NCBI RefSeq assembly: GCF_003945325.1 | Contig: NZ_AP019307.1 | Span: 930,001 to 994,000 of the forward strand | Direction of reading: 5' to 3' | DNA: 64,000 nucleotides | From: Nocardioides baekrokdamisoli | GTDB lineage: Bacteria; Actinomycetota; Actinomycetes; Propionibacteriales; Nocardioidaceae | In this document: positions 39,415-48,049 of the stretch, piece by piece | How positions within the stretch are numbered: position 1 is the stretch's first letter | Layout of the letters: the number at the start of each line of letters is the position of its first letter | Translations under genes and position numbers: made by a program | The notes under the pieces: model-generated | What the model was told of the DNA's origin: nothing | Database searches by the model: none | Seen by the model: the letters and a program-made list of their open reading frames with translations, nothing else

Positions 39415-40434
39415 ATGAGCAAGAGCATCGGATTCCTCTCCTTCGGACACTGGACGCCGTCACCGCACTCGCAGACGAGGTCGGCCTCGGACGTACTGCA
39501 CCAGTCGATCGACCTGGCGGTCGCAGCCGAGGAACTCGGCGCCGACGGCGCGTACTTCCGGGTGCACCACTTCGCCCGCCAACTCGCATCGCCCTTCCCG
39601 TTGCTCGCCGCGATCGGCGCGCGTACGTCGAAGATCGAGATCGGCACCGGCGTCATCGACATGCGGTACGAGAACCCGCTCTACTTCCTCGAAGACGCAG
39701 GCGCGGCTGACCTGATCTCCGACGGCCGACTGCAGCTCGGCATCTCCCGCGGGTCACCCGAGCAGGTCATCGAGGGCTACAAGTACTTCGGCTACCACCC
39801 CGCCGACGGCGAGACGGATGCTGACATGGGTCGGCGCCATGCGGAAACCATGTGGGAACTGCTCAAGGGCGAGGGATTCGCGCAGCCGAACCCACGTCCG
39901 ATGTTCGCCAACCCTCCCGGCCTCCTGCGGGTCGAGCCACACTCGGCCGGGCTGCGTGACCGGATCTGGTGGGGTGCGGCCTCCGACGCCACCGCCGAAT
40001 GGGCCGGTCAGATCGGGATGAACCTGATGTCGTCCACGCTCAAGCAGGACGAGTCCGGCGAGCCCTTCCACGTGCAGCAGCGCAAGCAGATCGAGAAGTT
40101 CCGTGCAGCCTGGGACGCAGCGGGGCACACGCGTACGCCGCGCGTGTCCGTCAGCCGCTCGATCTTCCCGCTGGTGTCAGCTGAGGACCATGCGTACTTC
40201 GGGCAACAGCAGAGCAGCGACCAGGTCGGCGAGATCGACAACTTCCGTGCCGTCTTCGGGCGGTCGTACGCCGCCGAGCCGGACCAGCTGATCGAGCAAC
40301 TGCGCGAGGACGAGGGGATCGCGGCGGCCGACACGCTGTTGCTGACGGTGCCGAACCAACTGGGCATGGACTACAACGCCCACGTCCTGGAGTCGATCCT
40401 GACGCAGGTGGCACCGGCTCTCGGCTGGCGCTGA
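39415..40434 (+). CDS. LLM class flavin-dependent oxidoreductase
   Basis: This 339-aa bacterial luciferase-like TIM-barrel protein begins with KSIGFLSFGHW and carries GADGAYFRVHHF, LLAAIGARTSKIEIGTGV and SDGRLQLGISRGSPEQVIEG, all typical of LLM monooxygenases/reductases using FMN or F420. The ATG at 39415 follows GAAGG at 10 nt; an ATG at 39394 would add 7 residues. Substrate is unknown. It stands alone, divergent from pcrA. Confidence 0.88.
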   Translation: MSKSIGFLSFGHWTPSPHSQTRSASDVLHQSIDLAVAAEELGADGAYFRVHHFARQLASPFPLLAAIGARTSKIEIGTGVIDMRYENPLYFLEDAGAADLISDGRLQLGISRGSPEQVIEGYKYFGYHPADGETDADMGRRHAETMWELLKGEGFAQPNPRPMFANPPGLLRVEPHSAGLRDRIWWGAASDATAEWAGQIGMNLMSSTLKQDESGEPFHVQQRKQIEKFRAAWDAAGHTRTPRVSVSRSIFPLVSAEDHAYFGQQQSSDQVGEIDNFRAVFGRSYAAEPDQLIEQLREDEGIAAADTLLLTVPNQLGMDYNAHVLESILTQVAPALGWR

Positions 40435-40552
40435 TCCACGAATCAGAATCGAGGCAGCGACAACGGAGCTTCGAGCCGCCCAGATCTGCCGACAGCAGGA
40501 GTGTGCGTCTCCCTGCCCCTCAACGAGCTGCAGCCGATCACGCAGACCGGGC

Positions 40553-40601
40553 GTTGATGTGTCCTACCGACGCACCTGACACGTCACCACGACACATCAA
40601 C
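40553..40601. repeat. Inverted repeat with GTTGATGTGTC arms
   Basis: GTTGATGTGTC (40553-40563) and GACACATCAAC (40591-40601) are perfectly complementary 11-bp arms; a third related copy, GACACGTC, lies between them. Confidence 0.7.
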
Positions 40602-40770
40602 TCCACCGGCAGGTTCAATCCGCGCAGCAGATGACCGCCAGGTCGCGCCGCCGGTCGGCTGGCGCGGACCAGCCGGGCACGGCCGGCGTACGCGCTGGGG
40701 CCGAACGGTCGCGAAGGGTCGGTCACGGACCAAGGGATGCCGCTGGGCCGAGCTCGGCGCTCATGCGTCA

Positions 40771-40816
40771 ACACCGAAGGTTGCGTCCATCAGGTGGCCG
40801 CAACCTTCGACGTTGA
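40771..40816. terminator. Hairpin terminator or repeat after the deacetylase gene
   Basis: CGAAGGTTGCG (40775-40785) pairs perfectly with CGCAACCTTCG (40799-40809) over a 13-nt loop, with CAAC/GTTG pairing further out. It sits 5 nt beyond the polysaccharide deacetylase stop on the minus strand, so it is well placed as its terminator. Confidence 0.6.
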
Positions 40817-40821
40817 TGACC

Positions 40822-41799
40822 TCAGTGCTGTGTGCCGGGCTTGGGTGGATGCGTACGCGTCGGCGAACCGGTCGGGTGCGGCAGCGGAGTCGGGCCCTTG
40901 GTGGCCGACGGGCGGCCGGACGGCGTCGGCGTCGCAGTCGGTGACGGCGTGTGCACGGGTGTCGAGGTGGGCATCGGCGGGATCGGCGGCACCTGGGTGA
41001 GGTCGAAGATGTCGGCCAGGTGCACGGGCTGAAGGTTCCGCTGCTTGATGATGTCGACGATCTGGTCCATCACGGACATCACCCCGGGATGGTTCGCGTG
41101 GCCGATCACCAGCCGCTGCGGCAGCAGCCACTGCTCGGCGTTGGCCACGATCCGGGCAGGTGGTTGGGGCGTCGAGTCGGCGAACGAGCCCCACCACATC
41201 GTCACGGCCGGATAGCCGAGAGCGGCCAGCGTACGGTCCACGCGATGGTTGTGGCGGCCGTAGGGCGGTCGAAGGAACGGCCGCCCGTTGGAGCCGTAGG
41301 TGTTCGTGAGGAACTGCTCGTTGTGCTGCACCTCCGTCGCGATCTCACGCTCGCTCAGACGAGTCAGGTCGCGATGGGACCACGTGTGGTTGCAGACGAT
41401 CGCCTGGCCCTGGTCGACCAGGGGGCGCAGGTCGGGGGCGTGATCGGTCCAGCTGGACATGTAACCGTTGGCGAAGAAGGTCAGTCGCAGCCCCGTGCGT
41501 CGAGCCAACGCGATGTAGGCCGCCAACACCTCGGCGTCGGTGCCGTCATCGACGGTGAGGGCGACGTAGTTCCCACGCCCCGGAAGCATGGTGATGCTGC
41601 CCTCCGGAACCGGCACCCGGACCAGCCCCACCGGCGGCCCGAACATGCCTGCCGGAGCACGGAGCACGGCGTCGGTCGGACTGCCCGATGGCGTCGGGCC
41701 CGGAGGCGGTGCGGCGGTCCGGGTCTCAGTCGTGCCGCAACCGGACAACGCCGCGGCCACCCCCACGGCAAGAACCGCGAGGAAATCTCGTCGATCCAC
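40822..41799 (-). CDS. Polysaccharide deacetylase lipoprotein
   Basis: This 325-aa NodB/CE4 enzyme has a twin-arginine-like N-terminus (MDRRDFLAVL) and the lipobox LSGC at residues 18-21, so it is likely exported and lipid-anchored. CE4 motifs are TVDDGTD (base and metal Asp), HTWSHRDL (metal His pair) and RPPYGRHN. A Pro/Thr-rich tail of about 60 residues follows the domain. It probably deacetylates a cell-wall or capsular glycan. Start is GTG 41799; the 40771-40816 hairpin follows it. Confidence 0.9.
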   Translation of the reverse strand: MDRRDFLAVLAVGVAAALSGCGTTETRTAAPPPGPTPSGSPTDAVLRAPAGMFGPPVGLVRVPVPEGSITMLPGRGNYVALTVDDGTDAEVLAAYIALARRTGLRLTFFANGYMSSWTDHAPDLRPLVDQGQAIVCNHTWSHRDLTRLSEREIATEVQHNEQFLTNTYGSNGRPFLRPPYGRHNHRVDRTLAALGYPAVTMWWGSFADSTPQPPARIVANAEQWLLPQRLVIGHANHPGVMSVMDQIVDIIKQRNLQPVHLADIFDLTQVPPIPPMPTSTPVHTPSPTATPTPSGRPSATKGPTPLPHPTGSPTRTHPPKPGTQH

Positions 41800-41911
41800 C
41801 TGACACCCCTGTCCTACACCCCTCCGATGCCGACGTTAAGGCCGATGGGGCGGCCCGCCGGGCGCCACGCGGGGTCGCGTACCTGAGAAAAGTCGAACAG
41901 TTTCGTGAAGG

Positions 41912-41925
41912 TAGAACTCGTTCTA
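41912..41925. promoter_or_regulatory. KstR-type palindrome before the SRPBCC gene
   Basis: TAGAACTCGTTCTA fits TNNAACNNGTTNNA, the KstR (TetR family) operator consensus, with fully symmetric arms. It overlaps the candidate -10 TAGGGT (41924-41929) and lies 10 bp before the ATG, an ideal repressor position. A near-identical site is at 51286-51299. Confidence 0.6.
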
Positions 41926-41929
41926 GGGT
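41924..41929 (+). promoter_or_regulatory. Candidate -10 box of the SRPBCC gene at 41936
   Basis: TAGGGT is followed by 6 nt and the ATG at 41936; it shares two bases with the palindrome. Confidence 0.45.
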
Positions 41930-41935
41930 TGCTGC

Positions 41936-42373
41936 ATGGCTCTCACCATCGACCATGTCGTCGACATCGACGCCCCCGCAGCGACGGTCTGGCGCGTCCT
42001 CACCACCTTCGAGGAGTACGACCGCTGGAACCCGTTGGCGGTGCGGTGCGCCTCCACGTTGATGCCGGGACAGCCGATCGACATGTGGGTCCGCCTGGGA
42101 CCGGGGCCACTGAGGCGGCAGCGCGAGCGAGTGCGTACGCACACGCCTGGCTCCGAGTTCAGCTACACGATGAAGCCGGTGCCAGGCGGGACGCTTCGCA
42201 GCCTGCGTACCCAGAGCGTGGCCGCACTCGATGACGGCCGTACGCGCTACACCGCCCACTTCGAGATCCGCGGGTGGCTCGAACCACTGGTCCGGTTGAT
42301 GTTCGGCCAGACACTGCGACGCGGGTTCGACGGGGTCGCCGCCGGACTCAAGGCCCGGGCAGAGACCGTCTGA
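41936..42373 (+). CDS. SRPBCC family protein
   Basis: This 145-aa ligand-binding-fold protein has the typical start TIDHVVDIDAPAATVWRVLT and the EYDRWNPL turn, central strands and a C-terminal helix (about residues 120-145). Many such actinobacterial proteins are co-regulated with lipid genes. The upstream KstR-type palindrome suggests it is repressed by a TetR regulator of sterol or lipid catabolism; that regulator is not encoded in this window. Confidence 0.82.
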   Translation: MALTIDHVVDIDAPAATVWRVLTTFEEYDRWNPLAVRCASTLMPGQPIDMWVRLGPGPLRRQRERVRTHTPGSEFSYTMKPVPGGTLRSLRTQSVAALDDGRTRYTAHFEIRGWLEPLVRLMFGQTLRRGFDGVAAGLKARAETV

Positions 42374-42385
42374 CACCCCTCAGGG

Positions 42386-44263
42386 TCAGAGCGCATTCGA
42401 GCAGTCGAAGAGGTGGACCGCGGCTGTGGTCTGGCCTGAGGGCGGGTAGATCCACGACCCTGCCCGGGCACAGTGCCCCGCCACCCATTGCACGATGTCC
42501 GTGCTGGCTGATCCGTCCTGGATCGCGGCCCTGAAACCGTACGCACCGAGCAGCACCATCCGCACCTCGCCGGATCGCACAGCGGCCTGGAACTCAGCCA
42601 GTGTCGGGGTCGGGACGAGATGGGAGTAGCCGCCGATCGGCCAGACCGGCTCCCCCGTGGCCAGGATGAACGGTTGTGCGATGAACCAGCCCACCGTCGT
42701 CAACGGGAAGCGGGCAGATCCCTGCCGCTGCTTGGCGATCTGCCACACCTTGGCCGCGTCACCACTGAGCGTTGCGGTCGGGGCGACGAAATCGGCACCG
42801 TCAGCCCCGAAGTCCGCGACCTGTGCTGGTGTCGCCACACTGGCGAGGAGCGGCCCCGGCGGCCCGGCCGTCGCCTCGACGTCGGAGCCCGCGTACGCCG
42901 GGTTGAGGGTGGAGGCGGTCCAGGCGGCCGGACCGATCAGAAGGGTCGCTGTGACGACCGTCGCGAGAGCCCTCGTCGACAGTCGATGGAGATTCACGAG
43001 CAACAGCACCGCAATCGCGACCACACCCCACCGCAGCCATTCGACGAACGACGGCTCCACGGCCCACACCCACGCGGACCAACAACTCTGGAAGACGACG
43101 ACAACAGCCATGGTGCGTCGCCGCATCGTCACCAGATCCACGAGGAAGGCCGCCGACAGCGCCGCCATCGGGGCCGCCAGTACGACCACGTACGCCGCAT
43201 GCGGAAGCCGGCCGACGGCACTCAGGACCAGCGCGAACGTGACCCAGGCGCCGCTCCACAGCAGCCATCCGGCGCGCTCGAGTCCACGGTTCGTACGCCA
43301 GCCCACCACGATGCCGGCCAGCGTCAGCGGGATCAGCCACCCGATCTGCGGCAGGAGGTGCCCGTCGATCAATTTGGCCCACCCGTCGCCGGGCACGAAC
43401 ACAGGATGAGCGAGGCGCAGCCCCTGCGGCATCGCGCCGGGCAGGTGGATGCCGAGACGCTCCAGCCCGTTGTAGCCGAACACCATCGTGAACACGTTGT
43501 CGGTCGAGGTGCCGTCGACGTACGGGCGCGAACCTGCAGGGACGAGAGCCACGATTGTGACCCACAGCAGGGAGGCCAGCACGCAGACCGCCGTCGCGAC
43601 GACGGCGCGGAGCGCTCGGACCCGACCGCTGACCGGGGCGCAGACGGAGTACGCGATCAGCACCGCCGGAAGCACCAGCCACGCCTCGGCCATCTTCATC
43701 TGGAAGCCGAGCGCGATCCACAGCGCCGAGGCGATCAACGACCGCGTGGCCCCGGTGACGGCAGCGCGATGCGCGCGATCAAGGGCGAGGATCAGGCAGC
43801 ACGCGAGCGGGCCGTCCTCCATCGCATGAGCGAACGTCGGGGTGACGATCGGCGTCAGCACGAACAACGCCGCGGCCAGCCGCGCGGTGGGTACGCCCCG
43901 CCAACGGCGGACCGCGGCGTACAAGGCAACGATCGAAACGCCCTCGGCAAGGATCTGCGGAAGCTCGATCACCCACCCGTGGAACCCGAGCACACGGACG
44001 AACAGAGCCTGGATCTGCAACCAGCCGGGCACCTTGTCGACCGAGATCGTGCTGGCGGGGTCGAGCGCACCGAAGAACCACGCATGCCAACTCCCGGACA
44101 TGCTCCGTACCGCCGTGGCGTAGTAGCCCGTGAGCGGAGCGCTCGCGAGATGAGCCGAGGCCAGTGCCAGCCCGGCGAGGACGATGAGAGCGAGGACCTG
44201 GCGCTCGCGGGTGAACACGGACTGGACAGACACAGTGCGCACCCGCGCGTACGCGCCAGTCAC
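42386..44263 (-). CDS. GT-C (ArnT/PMT-like) membrane glycosyltransferase
   Basis: This 625-aa protein has about 11-12 hydrophobic helices and an N-terminal loop rich in conserved acidic/aromatic residues (SSWHAWFFGALDPASTISVDK with the PGWLQIQALF helix), as in family-39-like mannosyl- or arabinosyltransferases, followed by a C-terminal periplasmic domain. It probably transfers a sugar from a polyprenyl-phosphate donor to an extracellular acceptor. Confidence 0.82.
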   Translation of the reverse strand: MTGAYARVRTVSVQSVFTRERQVLALIVLAGLALASAHLASAPLTGYYATAVRSMSGSWHAWFFGALDPASTISVDKVPGWLQIQALFVRVLGFHGWVIELPQILAEGVSIVALYAAVRRWRGVPTARLAAALFVLTPIVTPTFAHAMEDGPLACCLILALDRAHRAAVTGATRSLIASALWIALGFQMKMAEAWLVLPAVLIAYSVCAPVSGRVRALRAVVATAVCVLASLLWVTIVALVPAGSRPYVDGTSTDNVFTMVFGYNGLERLGIHLPGAMPQGLRLAHPVFVPGDGWAKLIDGHLLPQIGWLIPLTLAGIVVGWRTNRGLERAGWLLWSGAWVTFALVLSAVGRLPHAAYVVVLAAPMAALSAAFLVDLVTMRRRTMAVVVVFQSCWSAWVWAVEPSFVEWLRWGVVAIAVLLLVNLHRLSTRALATVVTATLLIGPAAWTASTLNPAYAGSDVEATAGPPGPLLASVATPAQVADFGADGADFVAPTATLSGDAAKVWQIAKQRQGSARFPLTTVGWFIAQPFILATGEPVWPIGGYSHLVPTPTLAEFQAAVRSGEVRMVLLGAYGFRAAIQDGSASTDIVQWVAGHCARAGSWIYPPSGQTTAAVHLFDCSNAL

Positions 44264-44273
44264 ACCGGTGGGC

Positions 44274-44630
44274 TCAGCTCGCGGTCCAGATGGTCGCGAC
44301 GCCGACGTTCGCGATGACGATCAGGAGCAGCGCGAGCCAGAAGTTCCTGGAGATCGACTCCTTGCGCAGGTTCGCCATCACCAGGCCGAGGACGACGATG
44401 CCGACGAGCATCATCACGCCCATCTTGGCGTCCCAGGCCTTGCTGTGGGTGTCGTGCACCTTCTCGACGATGTAGAGGGCGAGACCAGCAACGACGGTCG
44501 TGCCGGCGCCGTCACGCATGAGGAAGTTGATCTTCTTCACCGGGTCCTTGGCCTGGATCAGGATGCCGCCGAAGAGGGCACCGAAGCCGAGCAGATGGAT
44601 CGCGATCAGAACGTTCTCAACAGCGGTCAT
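44274..44630 (-). CDS. Small four-helix membrane protein
   Basis: This 118-aa protein has four hydrophobic segments (about residues 5-25, 42-58, 70-87 and 97-115) and an internal KEKVHDTHSKAW loop. Family not recognised. The ATG at 44630 has TAGCCT 6 nt upstream. It lies between the GT-C gene and the response regulator gene on the same strand. Confidence 0.72.
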   Translation of the reverse strand: MTAVENVLIAIHLLGFGALFGGILIQAKDPVKKINFLMRDGAGTTVVAGLALYIVEKVHDTHSKAWDAKMGVMMLVGIVVLGLVMANLRKESISRNFWLALLLIVIANVGVATIWTAS

Positions 44631-44636
44631 GGCACG

Positions 44637-44642
44637 AGGCTA
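44637..44642 (-). promoter_or_regulatory. Candidate -10 box of the four-helix membrane-protein gene
   Basis: TAGCCT lies 6 nt before the ATG at 44630, a leaderless arrangement. Confidence 0.4.
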
Positions 44643-44660
44643 ACGTCTCGCGGCGGCCGC

Positions 44661-45296
44661 TCAGAACAAGCGTCGGTCGGCGGCCCAGCGGGCGAGTTCG
44701 TGGCGCGAGGTGAGTTGCAGCTTCCGCAGGACGCTCGACATGTGGGTCTCGACGGTCTTGATCGAGATGAACAACTCGCCGGCGACCTCCTTGTACGCAT
44801 AGCCGCGAGCAATCAATCGCATCACCTCGCGCTCCCGCTCGGTCAGGCTGTCGAGGTCCTCGTCGACGGCTGCGAGTGGGATCGCTCCCGCGAACGCGTC
44901 CAGCACGAACCCCGCCAGACGCGGCGAGAACACCGCGTCCCCGGCGTCGACCCGTCGGATCGCATCCACGAGTTCGGGGCCGGTGATGGTCTTGGTGACG
45001 TAGCCCCTCGCGCCCCCGCGGATGACACCGATTACGTCCTCGGCCGCGTCACTGACCGACAGCGCCAGATAGACCGGGCGGCCGTCGGTCGAAGGCGCCT
45101 GACGAATCACCTCGACACCTCCGCCGCCGGGCAGATGCACGTCGAGGAGTACGACATCGGGCTGCTCCGCGCGAATGACGGCGACGGCCTCCGCGACATC
45201 CCCGGCTTCGGCGACGACGTCGACATGCTCGGCGAGCTCGGCGCGTACGCCCCGCCGGAACATGGCGTGGTCGTCCACGATCACGACGGTGGTCAT
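44661..45296 (-). CDS. NarL/LuxR-family response regulator (LiaR-like)
   Basis: This 211-aa two-domain regulator has a receiver with the acidic pair D8-D9, phosphoacceptor D52 (LLDVHLPG) and the conserved Lys in VTKTITG, then a LuxR HTH (LTEREREVMRLIARGYAYKE, IKTVETHMSSVLRKL). It overlaps the histidine kinase gene by 4 nt and is its cognate regulator. With the PspC-type neighbours it resembles a LiaR envelope-stress regulator. Confidence 0.93.
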   Translation of the reverse strand: MTTVVIVDDHAMFRRGVRAELAEHVDVVAEAGDVAEAVAVIRAEQPDVVLLDVHLPGGGGVEVIRQAPSTDGRPVYLALSVSDAAEDVIGVIRGGARGYVTKTITGPELVDAIRRVDAGDAVFSPRLAGFVLDAFAGAIPLAAVDEDLDSLTEREREVMRLIARGYAYKEVAGELFISIKTVETHMSSVLRKLQLTSRHELARWAADRRLF

Positions 45297-46612
45297 GCCA
45301 CTGCTCCTCGAGGCTGCCGCAGACGCACGTTGGTCCCCTCTCCGAGCTGACTGACGATCTCGGCGGTCCCGCCATGACGCTCCATCCGACCGACGATGCT
45401 GTCGCGTACACCGTGGCGGTCAGCCGGGATCGCGTCGATGTCGAAGCCTGGCCCCCGGTCGCGTACGAACACCTCGACAGTGTCGTCGCTGACCTCGGCA
45501 TAGACCGACACCGCCGACCCACCGCCGTGGCGTGCCGCGTTGGCCATGGCCTCCCGTGCCGCCGCCACGATCGCCGACGACTCGGTGAGCGGCGCGTCAC
45601 CGACGACCACCGCATCGACCTTGACCCGGTGGGTGTCCTCGATCTCGGCGGCCGCCTGTCTGAGCGCCGCCGCGACCGTCCCCTCGACACCGGGTTCGTA
45701 GAGCCAGGTACGCAGATCTCGCTCCTGTGAGCGAGCCAACTGCGCCACCGTCTCGGGATCGCCGGCCGACCGCTGGATCATCGCCAGGGTCTGCAGGACC
45801 GAGTCGTGGAGATGGGCAGCAACATCCGCCCGTTCCTGAGAACGTACGCGCTCGGCACGTTCGGTCGCGAGGTCGGTGACGAGCTTCGAGACCCACGGGC
45901 CGACCACCAGCGCGACACCTCCGAGCGCGAAGACGAACGCCAGGGTCAAGGTCCGTACGTCCGACCAGCGCACCTGTTGCAGCGACAAGGTGAGCAGGCC
46001 GAGCAACACCAGGACGAGGCCCGCGCCCGCCCGGGCGTACGCACCCCAACCTCCGCCGCCGAAGACGAAGCGCACCCACGACATCCGACCGAGCGGATCG
46101 GTCCAACGCGACCGTTGCGCCTCATCGGCCTGGCGCCACAGCAAGCCGACGCCGGCCAGCGCTGCCATCAGCGGCCACAGCACCCGAGCCGGGATGCCGA
46201 TCGTCGGTCCGAGCAGCAGGATCCCGCCGGCACCGAAAGCGACCAGGGCGAGTGTGGGTCCGAGGTCCACCATGCGCCTCAATGGCCTGGGACGAAGTCC
46301 GAGACGACCAAAAGCCTCTGCCCCCACCGTCTGATCGGCGGACGGCGATCCCGCAGGCAGCATCACCCAGCAGGCCGCGTACAGGCCCAGCCCGAGGCCG
46401 CTCAGCGCGGTGGTGAGGATGAAGAACGCACGTACGCCGAGCACCGGGAGCCCCAGATGATCGGCGAGCCCTGCGGCGACGCCGCCCAGGAGCGAGTCCG
46501 TCATGTCCCGGTGGGCCCGACGTGGTTCGCCGGCCACCCTCGGGCGGCGTACGTCGGCAGGATCAGCAACACTCACCCCGGAATCGTCACATGCGCGCGC
46601 GTAGGCGCACAT
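45293..46612 (-). CDS. PspC-domain sensor histidine kinase (LiaS-like)
   Basis: This 439-aa kinase starts with a PspC domain (about residues 36-90, SLLGGVAAGLADHLGLPVLG), followed by four or more membrane helices, a HisKA_3 dimerisation helix with the phosphoacceptor His in AAHLHDSVLQTLAMIQ, and an ATPase domain (AREAMANAARHGG, DRGPGFD). PspC at the N-terminus of a kinase is common in actinobacterial envelope-stress systems. The start is ATG 46612, preceded by AGGG; a GTG 36 nt downstream is possible. It is divergent from the LiaF-like gene. Confidence 0.9.
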   Translation of the reverse strand: MCAYARACDDSGVSVADPADVRRPRVAGEPRRAHRDMTDSLLGGVAAGLADHLGLPVLGVRAFFILTTALSGLGLGLYAACWVMLPAGSPSADQTVGAEAFGRLGLRPRPLRRMVDLGPTLALVAFGAGGILLLGPTIGIPARVLWPLMAALAGVGLLWRQADEAQRSRWTDPLGRMSWVRFVFGGGGWGAYARAGAGLVLVLLGLLTLSLQQVRWSDVRTLTLAFVFALGGVALVVGPWVSKLVTDLATERAERVRSQERADVAAHLHDSVLQTLAMIQRSAGDPETVAQLARSQERDLRTWLYEPGVEGTVAAALRQAAAEIEDTHRVKVDAVVVGDAPLTESSAIVAAAREAMANAARHGGGSAVSVYAEVSDDTVEVFVRDRGPGFDIDAIPADRHGVRDSIVGRMERHGGTAEIVSQLGEGTNVRLRQPRGAVA

Positions 46613-46697
46613 CAGTGATCACCCTGAGTCCCGATCAGGCACGATCTCAGGGTGTTCCCCGATGGTGGCGGGATCCCGGATCGAGGACGGTTGGACC

Positions 46698-47846
46698 ATG
46701 ACCACATCACCTGACGACACCGCAGTACCCGAGGACGTTGCTCCTCGACCTGCAGACCCGGTCCGCGACCTGTCCCGGCTGCGCCGAACCACTGCTGAAT
46801 CGCCGTACGGCCGCCACATCGCCGGCGTCGCCGGTGGCCTGGCCCGCCACTTCGACATCGACCCCCTCGTCGTCCGGATCGCGCTCGTCGTGTCCATGAT
46901 GTTCGGGGTCGGCGTCTTTGTGTACGCGGCCCTGTGGCTGCTCGTCCCCGAGGACGGCAAGCACCACGCCCCGATCCATCTCGATGCACGTACCCGCACC
47001 GTGCTGCTGTGGGGTACCGCGGCGGTGGCCGCGGTCTGGCTGCTCGGACTGCCGTTCGGCACCCACGACTGGTTCCCCTGGCCGCTGGTGGTCATCGGCA
47101 TCGTCGTCGCGGTGGTGACCAACCGTCGTGAGCGCCGCCGGTCCTGGGCCTCCCCTATCGCCAACGGTTCCGTCAGCCCCCAGACGAACGACACCACCGT
47201 CATGGGCGCTGCCGGCGAGCCGACGTACGTCGCCCCGCGACCGAGGCGCAATGGCCCGGTCTGGTTCGGATTCGCGCTCGCGACGATCGCCGTCGGCGAA
47301 GGCATCCTGGGCCTGATGGCCGCAGCCGGACATCACCCGAACCTCGGTGCGTACCCGGCGCTGGCACTGGCCGTCATCGGTGCGTACCTCATCGTCGGCG
47401 CCTTCTGGGGACGTGCCGGTGGTCTCATCGCCCTCGGCATCGTGGCCGCGTTCGCCACCGTCGTCGGCACCGCGGGCAACGGGGTCGGACAGGGCAAGAC
47501 CCTCGACATCACCCCGACGAGTGCTGCCGCCGTGATGCCGTCGTACAGCCTCGGCACCGGATCACTCACCGTCGACCTCACCCAGGTCAGTGACCAGAAG
47601 GCGCTCGACGGTCGGGTCCTCGACCTCAACGGCACGTTCGGGCGGATCCAGCTGATCGTTCCCTCCGGCACCGGGGTCATCTTCCACGGCACCGTCCGCG
47701 GGGCCGGGTCGATCCAGACCTGGGACGACGAGCACGACGGCCCAAGGGCCACGTACGACCACACCTTCCCGGCAGCCGCCGGCCACCCGACCATCACCGT
47801 CGACGCGTCGATCCGCTTCGGCGCCATCCAGCTCAGGAGCGAATGA
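46698..47846 (+). CDS. PspC plus LiaF/toastrack-like membrane protein
   Basis: This 382-aa protein has an N-terminal PspC domain (about residues 38-90), several membrane helices and a C-terminal beta-rich domain (VDLTQVSDQKALDGRVLDL, GTFGRIQLIVPSGTGVIF), as in LiaF/toastrack proteins that restrain LiaS-type kinases. The ATG at 46698 follows GAGGA; an in-frame upstream start at 46662 lacks support. It faces the kinase-regulator pair across an 85-bp gap, making a full LiaFSR-like unit. Confidence 0.86.
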   Translation: MTTSPDDTAVPEDVAPRPADPVRDLSRLRRTTAESPYGRHIAGVAGGLARHFDIDPLVVRIALVVSMMFGVGVFVYAALWLLVPEDGKHHAPIHLDARTRTVLLWGTAAVAAVWLLGLPFGTHDWFPWPLVVIGIVVAVVTNRRERRRSWASPIANGSVSPQTNDTTVMGAAGEPTYVAPRPRRNGPVWFGFALATIAVGEGILGLMAAAGHHPNLGAYPALALAVIGAYLIVGAFWGRAGGLIALGIVAAFATVVGTAGNGVGQGKTLDITPTSAAAVMPSYSLGTGSLTVDLTQVSDQKALDGRVLDLNGTFGRIQLIVPSGTGVIFHGTVRGAGSIQTWDDEHDGPRATYDHTFPAAAGHPTITVDASIRFGAIQLRSE

Positions 47847-48040
47847 TGAACCCCAATTCCGTACGCGTCGGACAACTCGTGATGGGCCTGGTGTTCCTGC
47901 TGCTGACCGGCGTCTGGGGGCTCTACGCCAGCGACACCATCGGGACCGACAACCTGCGCTGGCTGATCCCGCTCCCCCTGCTCATCGGCGGCGGAGCAAG
48001 CCTGGTGGCGCTGGCCGTGACCAGTCGCAAGCGCAGCTGA
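47843..48040 (+). CDS. Small two-helix membrane protein
   Basis: This 65-aa protein has two hydrophobic helices (residues 10-28 and 40-58) and a basic end (TSRKRS). It overlaps the LiaF-like gene by 4 nt (ATGA), so it is translationally coupled and likely belongs to the same stress module. Family not recognised. Confidence 0.72.
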   Translation: MMNPNSVRVGQLVMGLVFLLLTGVWGLYASDTIGTDNLRWLIPLPLLIGGGASLVALAVTSRKRS

Positions 48041-48049
48041 CGCAGACGC

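Larger units (their letters stand above)
40435..40821. other. 387-bp gap containing two inverted repeats, no gene
   Basis: No convincing coding region was seen on either strand and no tRNA folds. The segment holds two separate inverted repeats (40553-40601 and 40771-40816); the rest is unexplained and may be repeat remnants. It lies between a plus-strand gene end and a minus-strand gene end, so both sides need termination. Confidence 0.7.

Noticed and set aside
40610..40690. T-loop-like AGGTTCAATCC suggesting a tRNA
   Set aside because: No pairing T-stem, anticodon stem or acceptor stem can be drawn around it.
42620..44317. 565-codon open frame opposite the GT-C gene
   Set aside because: Shadow; Arg/Asp/Gln-rich with no fold, whereas the minus strand gives a clean membrane protein.
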